From NCBI GenBank assembly GCA_963971305.1, contig OZ020317.1, forward strand, positions 22,152,001 to 22,216,000: a stretch of 64,000 bases of DNA. Reading direction: 5' to 3'. Below, piece after piece: positions 11,883 through 24,372 of this stretch. The translations under genes were made by a program, and so were the position numbers. The DNA is from Arcuatula senhousia. Taxonomy: Eukaryota > Mollusca > Bivalvia > Mytilida > Mytilidae. The stretch's first letter is position 1, and each line of letters opens with the position of its first letter. The notes under the pieces are model-generated. The model ran no database searches. It was not told where the DNA came from and worked only from the letters and a program-made list of their open reading frames with translations.

Positions 11883-12464
11883 GGAGTAGGGGCGATAAGG
11901 CCTGTTTTTGGCCTAAAATTCTACCCAAATCTCAACCTTTAAATACTGCTGTCAGTTGCTGATAAAATATTTATTAAATATCCCCCCAAAAAATGAGAAA
12001 TTTTATTTATTTTTTTAATTTTTGTATGATTATTTTGATAAGAAATATGAATGAAACTGACCTTCATTCAGAAAATCACGAATTTACATCGATTTTCTGC
12101 ATGTTTAAAATACATTTTGGAATAGAAAAGTATCTCCGCACACAAGAAACAACTAAATATTTTTACAGACTGTTTATACAGCTTATATAAACCTTCTTTA
12201 AAAATATGAACTTGTTTCTCATGTGCAGAGGATGTTTCCTGGTCCAAAATGTACAATGAAAAAGGCCAAAATTTCTCATATTTTGTCATTTTGCTAAAAT
12301 CATTAGAATTATGACGTCATCATTACGCTTCAATATAAGATTTTCAAATTTTTAGACATGTTTTCCTTTTAAGTAGGATTCATGCTATATTGTAACAAGA
12401 AATGGACACTTATGCACAACCTTAATATTTTGAGGCTAAATAGGGGCCTTATCGCCCCTACTCC
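11883..12464. mobile_element. 582-bp TIR element
   Basis: Twenty-base perfect inverted ends: GGAGTAGGGGCGATAAGGCC at 11883-11902 and its complement at 12445-12464. The interior is AT-rich and non-coding. No convincing target-site duplication because the left flank is a T-run; superfamily unassigned. Confidence 0.6.
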
Positions 12465-14127
12465 TGTATTTTAATAGCTGCAAAAATCTTTTATGTGGAC
12501 ACAATTTTAGATTAACATTGTGAAGGCCTGTCCATTTCATTTTAAAGCAAAATTATGTCAATGGAAACTATAAACCACTTCAGCATTTAAGAATTAACTG
12601 CAATAATTCTTAGGTTTATTGAACCATAAACTAAATATTTTTAAAGGTTTACGAGAAAATGAACCAAATTTTATTTCAATGCAGATGCAACTTATAATAT
12701 ACTAAAAATGATTTATTTAACGTTGAATGGAGGACATATAAAAATTGGGATCATAATATTATAATTCGACGAATGACCACATACCCTGAATAATCAATTT
12801 TAGCACTTTACTCTATCTCCATTATTGAAATATGCTAACAACTTCCGTATTGCATACTACAGCGCCCGGCTACGTTACATCCAGGTACGTTGCTTATTCA
12901 AGTAAGTTTTCATTCCTCGATTTTAACATCTAGGTTGTTTTGAACGCTCATTGAAGATAGTTTGTGTTTTTTAAGGGTCATACACTAGGTGAAGTTTTTT
13001 TGAACAAAATCGTAGTATATGTATATCTTATGCACTTAAGCTCATGATAACGCAAATCATCAGGACAAATAAAGAATAGTAGGCCCTAGATATGGGCACA
13101 CCTTATCACATCTCCACGCTTTTTTACTTGAAGATAGCATAGTTTTTTCGGAACTATTTTTTTCGTTTGAAATAGATTTTTAATAGAGACAATATATCCC
13201 TATTGTACCTCTCACCTGAATTGTAAATGAACACTTTTAAATGAAATGTAATTAAATGTTCATAAGATTTGAGGCCACGTGAAAGGGTGTCAGTGATATT
13301 AGCCTAAGTTAGCTTAAAATCGACACTGCTAAAAAACGAAAAAAAGGCAGAACTTAAGCCGAATTACAGAATTGACCATGAAAAACATACAAAAACTTAA
13401 TAAAAAAGTATTATATCTAAGTCCTGCTTCTGTTTATTTGTCAATGTGAATTAAATATGCAGTCTAAAACTCAATTTAAAATTAAAGTATTGAATGTATT
13501 CATAAAACTGAAATTTTTACACATGAATGGCATAGCTCTCGTATTTCTGTGTATCCATTTCTTATGTCAATTTTTTTTTCTATTTCAAAAGAATAAAGAG
13601 TTTATATCGTAAACTTAAATGTTTAAAAATAATTATTGTTAGAGTCATATTCTAGCAATAAAAAAACACTGAAGAAAGTATTAATCGAAATATTAGTTTT
13701 TCTACGTACATCATAGTTTGAATTGATGAAAGTACAATAAATTAAACATATATTTTAATGTGACAAACAAAGTATGCATTCTGGCTTCATACATCAAAAA
13801 AAGGTAGGTATGCAGGTATTTGTTTGTATTATTCTTGTAAATCGGGAGTAGATTCGACCGTGCTTATGAAAAGGGCTAAATTTAGGCAGCAACCATTTGA
13901 ATTTTTTTTTTAGGGTGAGGGTGGAGGGGATGTCTAATTATTCATTTTCATCCTGCTTTTTTATTTTCCGAAATATCAGAGCATTTGTGCTTGCCCTTTG
14001 TTTAATTCCCAAATGAACACAAATTTTTCAGCCTAAAACTGCATCATGCCTTTTTATTTCAATTTTTATCTTAACCCTATCCCCTAGGCTAAAAAGGCAA
14101 TGGGCAATAACAAGTCTAGGGTTCAGT
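12465..14127. other. 1.7 kb without a gene
   Basis: AT-rich. The stretch 13060-13250 (gtaggccctagatatgggc, then tattgtacctctcacctg) is a diverged copy of 39325-39500, so it is an interspersed repeat. Nothing else recognisable. Confidence 0.45.
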
Positions 14128-14385
14128 CATCATGGGAAACCCAGGGTTTCTTCTCTCGCTTACTCATTCATCACCCCTGGGATATTTGGTATGAAATTGT
14201 TCGTTTTAAGTTCATGAACTTGATATTATTTGTATATAGAAACATGTTTAAATCGCATTAGATAAATGTAAAGCGACCAATCAGAAAGTTCGATACAAAA
14301 CTATTAAAACGAAGTATTTCAAGCGTTATGTCCCAGGGGTGATGACCGAGTAGGCGAGAGAAGAACCCCTGGGTTTCCGAGGATG
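14128..14385. mobile_element. Mutator-like MITE, copy 2 (258 bp)
   Basis: Same family as 7546-7815. Flanked by a perfect 9-bp duplication, GGGTTCAGT, at 14119-14127 and 14386-14394. It sits about 110 bp upstream of the coding exon of the first F-box gene, probably in its 5' intron. Confidence 0.85.
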
Positions 14386-14495
14386 GGGTTCAGTCGGCAT
14401 GAAGTACTTGGAAAAATCAGAACTAACCTGACCTGAACATATGTGTAAATTACTTCCTCAATTAATATTAAATTTATCATGTTTATATTTTGCAG

Positions 14496-16573
14496 GATTC
14501 CGAATTTGGCTTTAAAAGTCAAAATGTCCTTCAACCAACTGCCAGTGGAAATACTGACGGAAATATTTTCCTACCAGTCGCAATGTTATTTGTACCGAGT
14601 TATAAAGCATGTGTGTAAATCATGGGAAACAATAGCACTGTCGCCAAAATTTTGGAAAAGCGTAAATTTGAAAACTTTGTTTCAAAACTACTGTTTCTCA
14701 CTAGATGATGATAAAAATAAAGAAATGTATCAATTTGTTGCAATGATGGCGGAGCATATTACAGAACTCGCATGTGACTACTATATTCCGTTAGATTACT
14801 CAGAGAGTAGGAAACCTTGTACTGATTTTCTAGAAAGCATTGAATTTCCAAGGTTGGAAGTTTTGTCGTTGGATTTGCATAATTCGTGTCCATTTTATGT
14901 TTATTCGGCAACAGAAATCAATTTAGAAAAGTTAGATGAAATTATATCACATTTTCCAAATATTAGAAGACTTGAAATTACTTCCTGGAAGCATTTTATG
15001 GAATGTAAACTAGAAAAAACTCAACATCTTCGAGAACTTCCGTCTCTACGGTATAATTTTCTTATTTCAAATAACAATGATCTATACCAAGTCCGAAATG
15101 AAGCCATTGAACAGAGAGTACTACACTTTAATCATAGACCTATTCAAACTCTTGATCATTTTCCAAATTTAACAGAGTTCAGTGGGTTTTCAATTCTCAA
15201 TGACGAGAGTTTAGTAGCTCTTTTGAAGAGATGCCCTTCTTTGGAGAATGTAGTCCTGTTTAATTTGAAAGATTCAGCCTTTTTAGAATTCGATTATAAT
15301 GGCACTTTACCGATGTTGGAGCGTTTAACGACTTTGAATATAAGTTCAAGATTTCTTAGTAACCATGTGATGGAAATGATAACGGACGCACACCAAATTT
15401 GATTCATCTTAACATCAGTAGTACCATTTTCATATCAGACCCAGCGCTTGCAGCCATATCAAAGAATTGTCCACGACTGGAAAGTTTCAATGTAGGTAGG
15501 CCCAGATATAGTTGTCACACGAACAATTCTCCTACCGGAAATATAACCGACGTAGGCTTAAAGGCTATCGCAATTGGCTGTCCGAACCTAAAGATTGTCG
15601 ATTTCCAAAATTTAAACCTTATTGGCGATAGAGGGGTTTTCAAACTAGCCTTAAGCTGTCCAAAGCTCGAATATGTTGAACTGAGTGGAACATGTATTAC
15701 AGATGCCGGGGTACAGACGTTGGTTTTGGTGTGTAAAAACATCAAACTACTGTATCTTGATGAATGTTTACAGATTACTAATGAAGCAGTTAAGCTTATT
15801 GTCGAAAACTGCTTGCAACTTGATACGTTGTCCCTACAAAAGTGTTCAACGCTGGATTGTTTTGATATCGACATCAAATCTATTAATAACACAGGTGTCC
15901 ATCGAGGGCATTCTCGATTACGAAAGATCAATATGAACAGGTGTGTTTCTATAAATGATTTGTGCATCCGTGAATTAGGAAAAGCATGCACGGACCTTAA
16001 ACGTGTTGACTTGACAGACACAAATATTTCAGACCTTGGCGTTCAGTTCTTGTTAGAACAATGCCCGCTATTAACTCATCTAGAGATACGTGCTAAAAAT
16101 ATTGACAAAAATCAAGACTTAGATGTAGTTTGCAACGAACTTTACAAAACTTCTTTAATTACCAATCGAGTTTTTCAGTCCATTGTTCAATCTGGACAGA
16201 GTTTACTCCATGTAGACCTTATAGGGAATTTTAACTTAGAAAAGCAAGGTTTATTTATTCTTCTTACCAAATGTGTTTCTCTGCGTTCAATTCATCTATC
16301 CGTTTTGAAACTAGGACTAGAAGGAAAACTCATTGGCATTACTATACAAAACTGTAAGCAATTGATGGACGAGATAAATGACGTCATAGACAAGCAGAAG
16401 CTCACCTTTATCGAAAAGGACTTGAATCAGAACGATGGAGTGGAATTATTAGTGCAGAAGGTGTCTTGTTGGATATAAGTATAGATATTTACCCTCAAAA
16501 TATAGAGGCAAGAAATAGATTCCTCGATTTACCTCCTATTATTGAACCACAAATACCAATGCCATGGACATAA
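14496..16573 (+). pseudogene. F-box/LRR protein, frameshifted copy
   Basis: A cytoplasmic/nuclear F-box protein family that recruits substrates to SCF ubiquitin ligases through leucine-rich repeats. The coding exon follows an acceptor (tttgcag, 14489-14495) and starts at the ATG at 14524. The F-box (MSFNQLPVEILTEIFSYQS..., W at 'CKSWE') occupies about residues 1-45; AMN1-type Cys-containing LRRs follow (CPKLEYVELSGTCITDAGV). Compared with the paralogue at 24373-27650, one base is missing near 15385-15392. Frame shifts again at about 16400-16460, after which NIEARNRFLDLPPI continues to a stop at 16571-16573. The two shifts suggest a pseudogene; assembly errors are the alternative. The family call is confident; the orthologue is not identified. 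Confidence 0.8.
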
Positions 16574-16609
16574 GCAATCGGAACACCCCTAGGCTTATTC
16601 CGCCTATGA

Positions 16610-18482
16610 CGAGTTTATTTTTTAATAGCGTGTTTTTGGTTTTTTGTCTTATACAATGAAAACTATTGCAGATAGAAAAAAGCTGTAGTAGCGTAGCTTG
16701 CTTAAACATTCAGCTCATTAAGCTCTACAAAATCTCTATTGAGTTGAAGCTGTCAGATGACCTCTTAAAGGGGTTGTGGCCTTTCATAGTCAAAAATAGC
16801 ATTTTTTCATGAAAACTGTTGCAGATAGAGAAAAGCTGCTGCTTGCTTATACTTTCAGCTCATTAAGCTCTACAAAAGTCTCTATTGAGTTGAAGCTGTC
16901 AGATGACCCCTTATAGGGGTTATGGCCCTTCAACAGAGCATATTTTCATGAAAACTGTTGCAGATAGAGAAAAGCTGCTGCTTGCTTATACCTTCAGTTC
17001 ATTAAGCTCAACAAAAGTCTTTATTGAGTTGAAGCTGTCAGATGACCACTTATAGGGGTTATGGCCCTTCAAAAGAGCATTTTTTCATGAAAACTGTTGC
17101 AGATAGAGAAAAGCTGCTGCTTGCTTACAGTTTCAGCTCATTAAGCTCTACAAAAGTCTTTATTGAGTTGAAGCTGTCAGATGACCACTTATAGGGGTTA
17201 CGGCCCTTTTAAGGTCAAAAATAGCCATTTATCATGTTTTTGCCTATAGAATGAAAACTATTGCAGATAGAGAAATGATGTTGCTTGCTTATACCTTCAG
17301 TTCATTAAGCTCAACAAAAGTCTTTATTGAGTTGAAGCTGTCAGATGACCACTTATAGGGGTTATGGCCCTTCAAAAGAGCATTTTTTCATGAAAACTGT
17401 TGCAGATAGAGAAAAGCTGCTGCTTGCTTATAGTTTCAGCTCATTAAGCTCTACAAAAGTCTTTATTGAGTTGAAGCTGTCAGATGACCACTTATAGGGG
17501 TTACGGCCCTTTTAAGGTCAAAAATAGCCATTTATCATGTTTTTGCCTATAGAATGAAAACTATTGCAGAAAGAGAAATGCTGTTGCTTGCTTAAACCTC
17601 CAGCTCAGTGTGCTCTACAAAAGTCTTCATTGGATCAATGTTTTCAGATGACCACCACATAGGTGTTATGTCCCTTTTAATGTCAAAAATAGCCATTTAT
17701 CATGTTTTTGCCTATAGCATGAAAACTATTGCAGATAGAGAAATGCTGTTGCTTGCTTAAACCTTCAGTTCATTGAGATCTACAAAAGTCTTTATTTGGT
17801 AAAATGTGTCAGATGAAGACCCCTTATATTGGTGTTATGGCCCTGTAAATGTCAAAAAAGTGTTTTTTTTTCATGTTTTTCCCTTTAGAATGAAAACTAT
17901 AGCAGATAGAAAATGTTGTTGCTTGCTCAAATCTTTAGCTTAATGAGCTTTACAAAAGTTGTCATTGGGTCGAAGTTGTCGGATGACCCCTTCGAGGGAT
18001 AATGGCCATTTAAAGGTCAAAAAGAGCGTCTATTCATGTTATTGCCCTATAGAATGAAAACTGTTGAAGCTAGAGAAAAGTTACCTTCAGCTCATTAAGC
18101 TCTACAAAGTCACCATTGGGTTTAAGTTGTCAGATGACCCTTTTGAATCTTTAAATGAAATAAATACATTGAAATTACTTTTAAATCCATCAATACCAAA
18201 TCAAATTTACATAGTTTATTCTTTTATTATACAGTCATTAGAACTGGGGAGAAAGGATACTTTATAATCATGATAATATACTATATTTTCTGTTATTGTT
18301 CATGATGTATGTTTCATCTCTGTATTTATGTGTAGCAGTGTAATGTATGCTGTTATCCCTTATTTGGACATGTTTGCACCAGTAAAGTTTATTGTACGGG
18401 CTATAATACCCAGGTAGCTAAAAGACGAGGCCCTTATAGCTTGAAGACCAGGTGAGCGATTCAGGCTCCTGGGAGCATCTTG
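16610..18482 (+). repeat. Tandem ~140/165-bp monomers ending in the 3' hairpin
   Basis: About ten diverged monomers with landmarks gagttgaagctgtcagatga, ataggggttatggccctt and gaaaactattgcagatagag. Spacings alternate about 138 and 165 bp between 17028 and 17640, giving a ~303-bp higher-order unit. The array ends at 18446-18482 with AGGCTCctgGGAGC and CTTGT, the shared 3' hairpin. It directly follows the F-box pseudogene. Confidence 0.7.
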
Positions 18483-18584
18483 TATGCTTTGTGTTAGAAT
18501 TTGGCTCATTTGAAGATTTTTCAAAGCTATAACAATTCATTTTTGTTCTAGATACATTTTTAAAACTTACCGCGATTTTTTCGA

Positions 18585-18810
18585 AAATAAAATGGCAGGA
18601 TGAAAAACGAGTGCAGAAAATGGATTGTCGTAGGGTTTTGTTCACTCTCTTTGCGACTTTTGCTAGTTTCAGTTGTTTTTGTGTTTTTTTTTTAGGTTAT
18701 CTGTTTCCTCGTGCAAGTTTTGTTCGTGTTAACTGGTTAACTGGTTTTTACTTTGTCCCTTTGGACATTCGAATGCCCCATTTATCACTTAGCTTCTGCT
18801 AAATAACTTC
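18585..18810 (+). repeat. Interspersed repeat R (+)
   Basis: Contains tttcctcgtgcaagttttgt, tcgtgttaactggttaactg and ggacattcgaatgcccca. Related copies lie at about 19385-19760, 22540-22730, 45235-45500, 49300-49420 and 53355-53455 (minus) and 50280-50490 (plus). Open frames within it have no family resemblance. Confidence 0.5.
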
Positions 18811-19100
18811 ATGGATTCACTTCGGCATAATGTCATGGGCTCATTAACCATGGTTTATTAGAGATATTGTTAAAATACAGGTTGTGCCACGATTTGCATA
18901 TTTTTGTTCTACCTTTGAAGACTCTTAACTTTCGGACTCAACACAAAATGGCTTCATCTGACCGGTAAATGTCTCTGCATCTCTTTAAATTCCATTTCTA
19001 AAACTTTTTGTGCATGGTGGAGTTTTCTTGTTGGTTTAATCTTTTAAAGGGTCTGAACAAACACACAAAGTGATAATGAGACGTGGAATAAGTTTACATG

Positions 19101-19211
19101 ACACGAGTTTTAAACTCGTACGCACAAGTTCAAACTCATGCACACCAGTTTGGAACTTGGGCGCTCGAGTTACTAACTCGTACGCTCCAGTCTGAAACTC
19201 GTGCGCACGAG
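19101..19211. repeat. Minisatellite, ~21-bp units
   Basis: About five units of the form acgagTTnnnAActcgtacgc, each internally palindromic (cgagtt...aactcg) and each diverged from the next. Confidence 0.6.
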
Positions 19212-20235
19212 ATGAATATATTTTTGTTGTAGGCACGTCGGGGCTTCCACAGAAATTGCTTTGTATCTTATATGTATTAGCTATTTCATTTCAAATCAAA
19301 ATGTTCTTTTTCACTGAGATCACAGATCGTTTCTACGACGTTTCAAGTGAGGTCGTTTATACATGATCATACATGTAATCGATTAGAGATCTCATATTGC
19401 AAAGACAAAGACGGAACCAGTTACCACAAACGAGAACAGCACAAAAAACAGACAACGTAAACCACAAAAAAAAATGCAAAGCAATCAACAACACGATCAC
19501 GAAGTCGCAACATGAGAGATCTCAGATGCTCCGGAAGAGTAAGCAGTCCTGCTTGGTAAAGCACACACATGGTGTTGCTAACGATCACTGAAGCGCGCCA
19601 AAGAGGACAAACGAAACTTTATGACAAACCAATATCTACAATCATCCAAGCGAGAGAAAAATGTAAAGAAATAGTGTCTGACAAAGAGACAAACCGAGAA
19701 AACAGCATAAATCATAGTAAGCAACAAGAGGAGGACAACACACATGCAAAAAAAAAACTAACGAGTAGTTAAGGATGTTTGATACTACAACATGAATAGG
19801 TTTCAAATTTGATGCCTTAAATATAAAGAAAATAGTAAAAGGTGTAAAATAAGCAAAAAAAAATAATAGGTTCATGACCTCGTCTTTAAGATAATTGATC
19901 ATAATTGACGTTAAAGTTTAGGCGGGAAAAGATTTTCTCTGACGTTTTCATAGCTTTAGATTTAGCATTAGCACTGTTTAGCTGTCAACACCCATGAAAG
20001 AAAAAAACAGGATTTGAAAAAAAAACTTTGTTTGTAACCTCTTTATGACATATAGTAGACATTGATAAAAAGAAAATAGTGGATTCATGGGCAAAAAAAT
20101 TACAATCATGTAACCCTAATATATAGTTTGATGGTAAAACCAGAGGATTCCGAAAATATAAAAGCGATCCTAAAACAAGACCAGCGAGAATCCCAAATTG
20201 CAAGTGAAAGGTACAAGACAAAAGTTCTTTCATTT
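19212..20235. other. Non-coding; repeat R copy (-) at 19385-19760
   Basis: Holds a diverged minus-strand copy of repeat R (agatgctccggaagagtaag). The remainder (19770-20235) shows nothing recognisable. Confidence 0.4.
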
Positions 20236-20239
20236 TATG

Positions 20240-21090
20240 GCCTGACCACGTTACTATGTTGATCGGCTGTATAGATGTACCCTTGTCCGGCCGTCCATAA
20301 CACTTTGGTTAAATTCTGTTTAAGGTCCATTACTCGGATAAGTACTAAATGTTTGAGGTCAATGATATACAACCACTAGATGGGTCCTGGGCAGGGCTAA
20401 CCAACCCACTAGAAATTAGGTCACTGTGACCTATATTTTATGCATGAACAACTTTGTTTTAGTTTTGGGTTAAGGTCCATAACGTGGATACTAGATGTGT
20501 GGGGTCAACGATATTTCAACACTAGATGTGTCTTGGGTAAGGTAATACCACCCACTAGAAATTAAAACAATACGACCTATATTTTACGTCTTAATGACTA
20601 GATACTGGATGTTTGGGGTCAATGATATTTCAACACTAGATGTGTCTACGGTAAGGTAATACCACCCACTAGAAATTAAAACAATACGACCTATATTTTA
20701 CGCCTTAATGACTTTGGTTAAGTTCTCGATAAAGGTCCATATCTCGGATACTACATGTTTAGGGTCAATGGTATTTGACCACTATATGTGTTTTGGGGTA
20801 ACATGACAACAATCAATAGAAAATGGGTCACTGTGGCCTAGATTTTATGCATGAACGACTTTGGTTCAGCTAGTTCTTGGTTTAGGTCCATATCTTGGAT
20901 ACAATATGTTTAGGGGTCAATAATATTTCACTACTAGATAAGTTTTGGTAACATGGCACCACCCAGCAAAAAATTATGTCACTGCGACAAACATTTTACG
21001 AATGAACAATTTTGATTAATTTCATGGTAAAGGGTCATATCCGATGTAATACACATTGGGGGTCAATGATATTTCAAGAACGGGAGGGCC
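20240..21090 (+). repeat. Tandem ~147-bp monomers
   Basis: The ggggtcaatgatatttcaac landmark recurs at about 20355, 20500, 20614, 20761, 20912 and 21057, with periods of 145-151 bp and one short unit of 114. Preceded by gtccggccgtcc, recalling the GTCCGTC lead-in of the hairpin-ended elements. Confidence 0.65.
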
Positions 21091-21399
21091 ATCGTGTGGC
21101 TCATAGACACATTTCCTAGTAATAATCTTTGGTCGACATGTGTTTAACTCATCTGGAAGTTGACAGAAGGTGACAGAACAAGATTTGCATGCCTAACTAT
21201 GACAAAGAGAACACTTTAGCTAGCTGTCAGTAACTAACAGTGAGTGTTCTATAGAGTTCATCTACCGTCCATTCGTTTGTTCTTGTCTAAGGTTCTCTCT
21301 AGTGAAATTAAACTTTGATTGATTTGATTTTTATTGTTTTTTTGGTCCTTTGTCTGGGAATATTAATAGGGAGAATTCCCTTTTTCCTCATGGGCTGTC

Positions 21400-21990
21400 T
21401 GAGTAATGGGTTGTCGAAATAATGACCTGATCCCTTTTTTCCTTGTTTTGCTATGTGGAACTACAAAATTCATTTTGATCAAATTTTTAAAATGTAGGTG
21501 CACAACTACATTATGTCACAAAGATTATGTGGAAGGTTCAAGAAAATCCATCAAGGGGTTTAGGAGGAGTTGTTGATAACCCCCTTGTAGCCAAACAGCT
21601 AATTTAATGTTTTGCTATGGGAAACCACAAAATCATTGTTATCAAATTCTAAAATAGAAAGCACACATATACAATATGTATAATCCTTTAGAAGGAGTTG
21701 TGGGTACGAGATGGATACTCAATGTAGTCAAACAGCTAATTCCATGTTTATCTATGGAAAACCCCTTAAAATCATTTTGATCTAATTTAAAAATAGGAGG
21801 TGCACAGTCATGCATATTATTTCACAAAGATTGTGTGAAGTGTCATTAAAATTCATCAGATGGTTTAGGAGGACTGGCGGATTAGAGATGGGTACACTGA
21901 GATGTAATGAAAAGACAAACGGACACCCCTATCACTACATCACTACATACATGTACACCCCCCAAACTTTTTAAGCAGGGCTATAATAAA
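21400..21990 (+). repeat. Tandem ~140-157-bp monomers
   Basis: Three units with gctatgtggaactacaaaat-type landmarks at 21459, 21616 and 21755. The end sequence (accccccaaactttttaagc...ataataa) recurs at 23680-23715, showing a dispersed family. Confidence 0.6.
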
Positions 21991-22084
21991 TTATTCTCAA
22001 TTGCATTTATCGTCTATAAATAAATTTATCACCAGTCTTTGCTAATAACGGTGGTTTCAGGCATTTTGCCAAGTCGGGGTCTTT

Positions 22085-22115
22085 TGACTGGCTAAAGAGC
22101 CAGTGTGAGCTGTCA
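22085..22115 (+). repeat. Isolated 5' hairpin of a hairpin-ended family
   Basis: ACTGGCT-aaag-AGCCAGT followed by GTGAGCTGTCAC, the same layout as the hairpins at 267 and 61029 but with different, still paired, stem bases. The body that should follow is short or lost. Confidence 0.45.
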
Positions 22116-22224
22116 CATTACAAATATATGTTAAAGCATTTTTTTTGCTTAAACCAGACAAATTAAAAAGTCCCACAAAAAGAATTAAAACAATTTATAA
22201 AGTAAGACCAGCTAGAAACACTTG

Positions 22225-22383
<159 letters not shown>

Positions 22384-22539
22384 GGAATATGTGCCAGAAA
22401 TACACGATCCACAACATGCACAAATCCTACTATTTAATCCTAAGTTTTCAAGGGTTCTGTTGCTAAAAGTAAGTAGGCGATCCTTTAAAACGGCCAAAAT
22501 GACTATTTGAACTGAATGTAAAGAGTCAGGCAGAAGCAG

Positions 22540-22730
22540 GGGTACCAATGGGGCATCCAAATGTCAAAGTCCGAAAGGGCAGAGACAAAACCAGTAAACA
22601 AACAAGGATAGGACGAAAAAGAACAAACAGACAACATATAAAACACGAAAACACAAATACTAACAACGCGAACTCTAGTCGTCATGAATATAAACTAAGG
22701 TGCTCTGGAAGAGTATTGTAATCTTTCAGG
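22540..22730 (-). repeat. Interspersed repeat R (-)
   Basis: Contains ggggcatccaaatgtcaaag, tccgaaagggcagagacaaa and ggtgctctggaagagt, the minus-strand form of the repeat at 18585. Confidence 0.5.
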
Positions 22731-24372
22731 ACCATTGTAATCTTTCATTTCCCCAGTTTGTCTTTGCCTTGCTATGCTTTTTCTTCTTGAATATTTGAGA
22801 TTGATGATCCTGAACTAAGTCGAGTTCAACTTAATGGAGAGAACTATGACTTAACACTTTTATTAATGATTCTATCTTGGATTTTTAGAAGTGTTGCTCG
22901 TGTCTTTTCCACGTTTATAACAGTGTAAATTCACACTTTCTTTAAATTCGATTTTAATGTAGGTTAACTATACAGCACATGTTTACTATAGCGCCATCAC
23001 TTAATACGTCCATACGGGGAAAAGCATGGGGATTTTGGTGCAATTAAGAAAATTAAAAAAATAAAAAAAACCATCCGATTTTTATGGGTGATATGGAGAT
23101 TTTTTTGGGTAAATTCGGAGCTTGGATTTTTTTTGTCTTTCTAAAATTTACCATGACAATTATTTCAGCCTAAAATGCATCCTGCTCTTTTACATGTATT
23201 TTCTGAATTTTGGCATCCTGCCTTTCTATTTCAAATTCTACAATTCCAACACCCCCCCCTAAAACTCAAACGTTCGTTCCTCTACTCTGTGAGATACACT
23301 TAAATTTTATCATGTACATGAAAATATCCACTAATATGTGTAATAAGATGAGAAAATGTGTTATTTTTTCACGTGATTATTGTGAATTTTGTTTACAATC
23401 AAGGGCTTTGTTGCCTGTTTCTTACACAGATTTTGTTTTGATAAATTAAAAAAAAGAAAAAAGATTCATTTCGTTTAATTCCATCTATTTGGGGTTCGCT
23501 CAATTTCGTGTTTAGTTGTGTTTCAATCGTTATTAATTTTATACCAATTCAACATATGAATGAAAACAAAAACAACATGATAGAAATCCAGGAGTTTAAG
23601 AGGAGTTGCGGATAAAAGATCGGCATTCTAAGGTGTAACAGAAGGCAAAACATGCATGCGGATGGACGGACACATCTATTACTATATAACCCCCAACTTT
23701 TCAAGCGGAGATATAAAACATCTAGCAGCAAAATACTACAAGTTGTTGATGTTCTATACATGTATGTACATGTGACCGCAATAAAGAATTGAATTGCATG
23801 AAATTGTATATAATAGAAATACAAAATTGAAAAAATTTTTGCAGAGATAATTTTGATTTGTAAGCATTTTTTTAAAGCGTAAAGTTCTTAATTTTAAAAG
23901 TTAAAAATGTAAGTTAATACTACTGTCTCACTTCGTAAAATATACCAATCAATCCCTGAATGGTCTCAAACTTGTGTGCAAATGTTTATCATGTTCAATT
24001 AGGGGAGGCAAGTCGTGATCGAGATATGTGTTGACTTAAGTATTTTCCATTTTCAAAAATCATTTGTTCTTATTTGTTTTTTTTTGTGTGTCCTGTGATA
24101 GTAATAAAAAAAAAATCAAAATAGCTTCATATGTTTCATAAGTAGTAAATTTTTGTTATAAATTCTGTTGACGTAAAAGTTTTATCCTATTTAAAAAAAA
24201 ATCAAATACCAAATACAAGGTGAAAAAAATCATAAAATTGTCCGAAAATGTCTTCATAATAATTTTAAGAAAAGTTTAGTGTCCACTAAAAAAGACATTC
24301 ATGGGATTATTGAGTGACCGAAAACTTTCAAATTGGCACATAGTCATTACCCGTGGAAATCGACGGGCGTTT
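22731..24372. other. 1.6 kb without a gene
   Basis: AT-rich. Around 23570-23715 is a copy of the 3' part of the 21400-21990 repeat (aggagttgcggataaaag, accccca-acttttcaagcg). Elsewhere nothing recognised. Confidence 0.4.

Noticed and set aside
15515..16021. 168-codon minus-strand frame
   Set aside because: Antisense shadow of the F-box/LRR coding sequence; the same shadow appears opposite the paralogue at 26164-26580.
16610..18180. CRISPR-like regularly spaced repeats
   Set aside because: The repeats are contiguous ~140/165-bp diverged monomers, not short direct repeats with unique spacers, and the DNA is eukaryotic.
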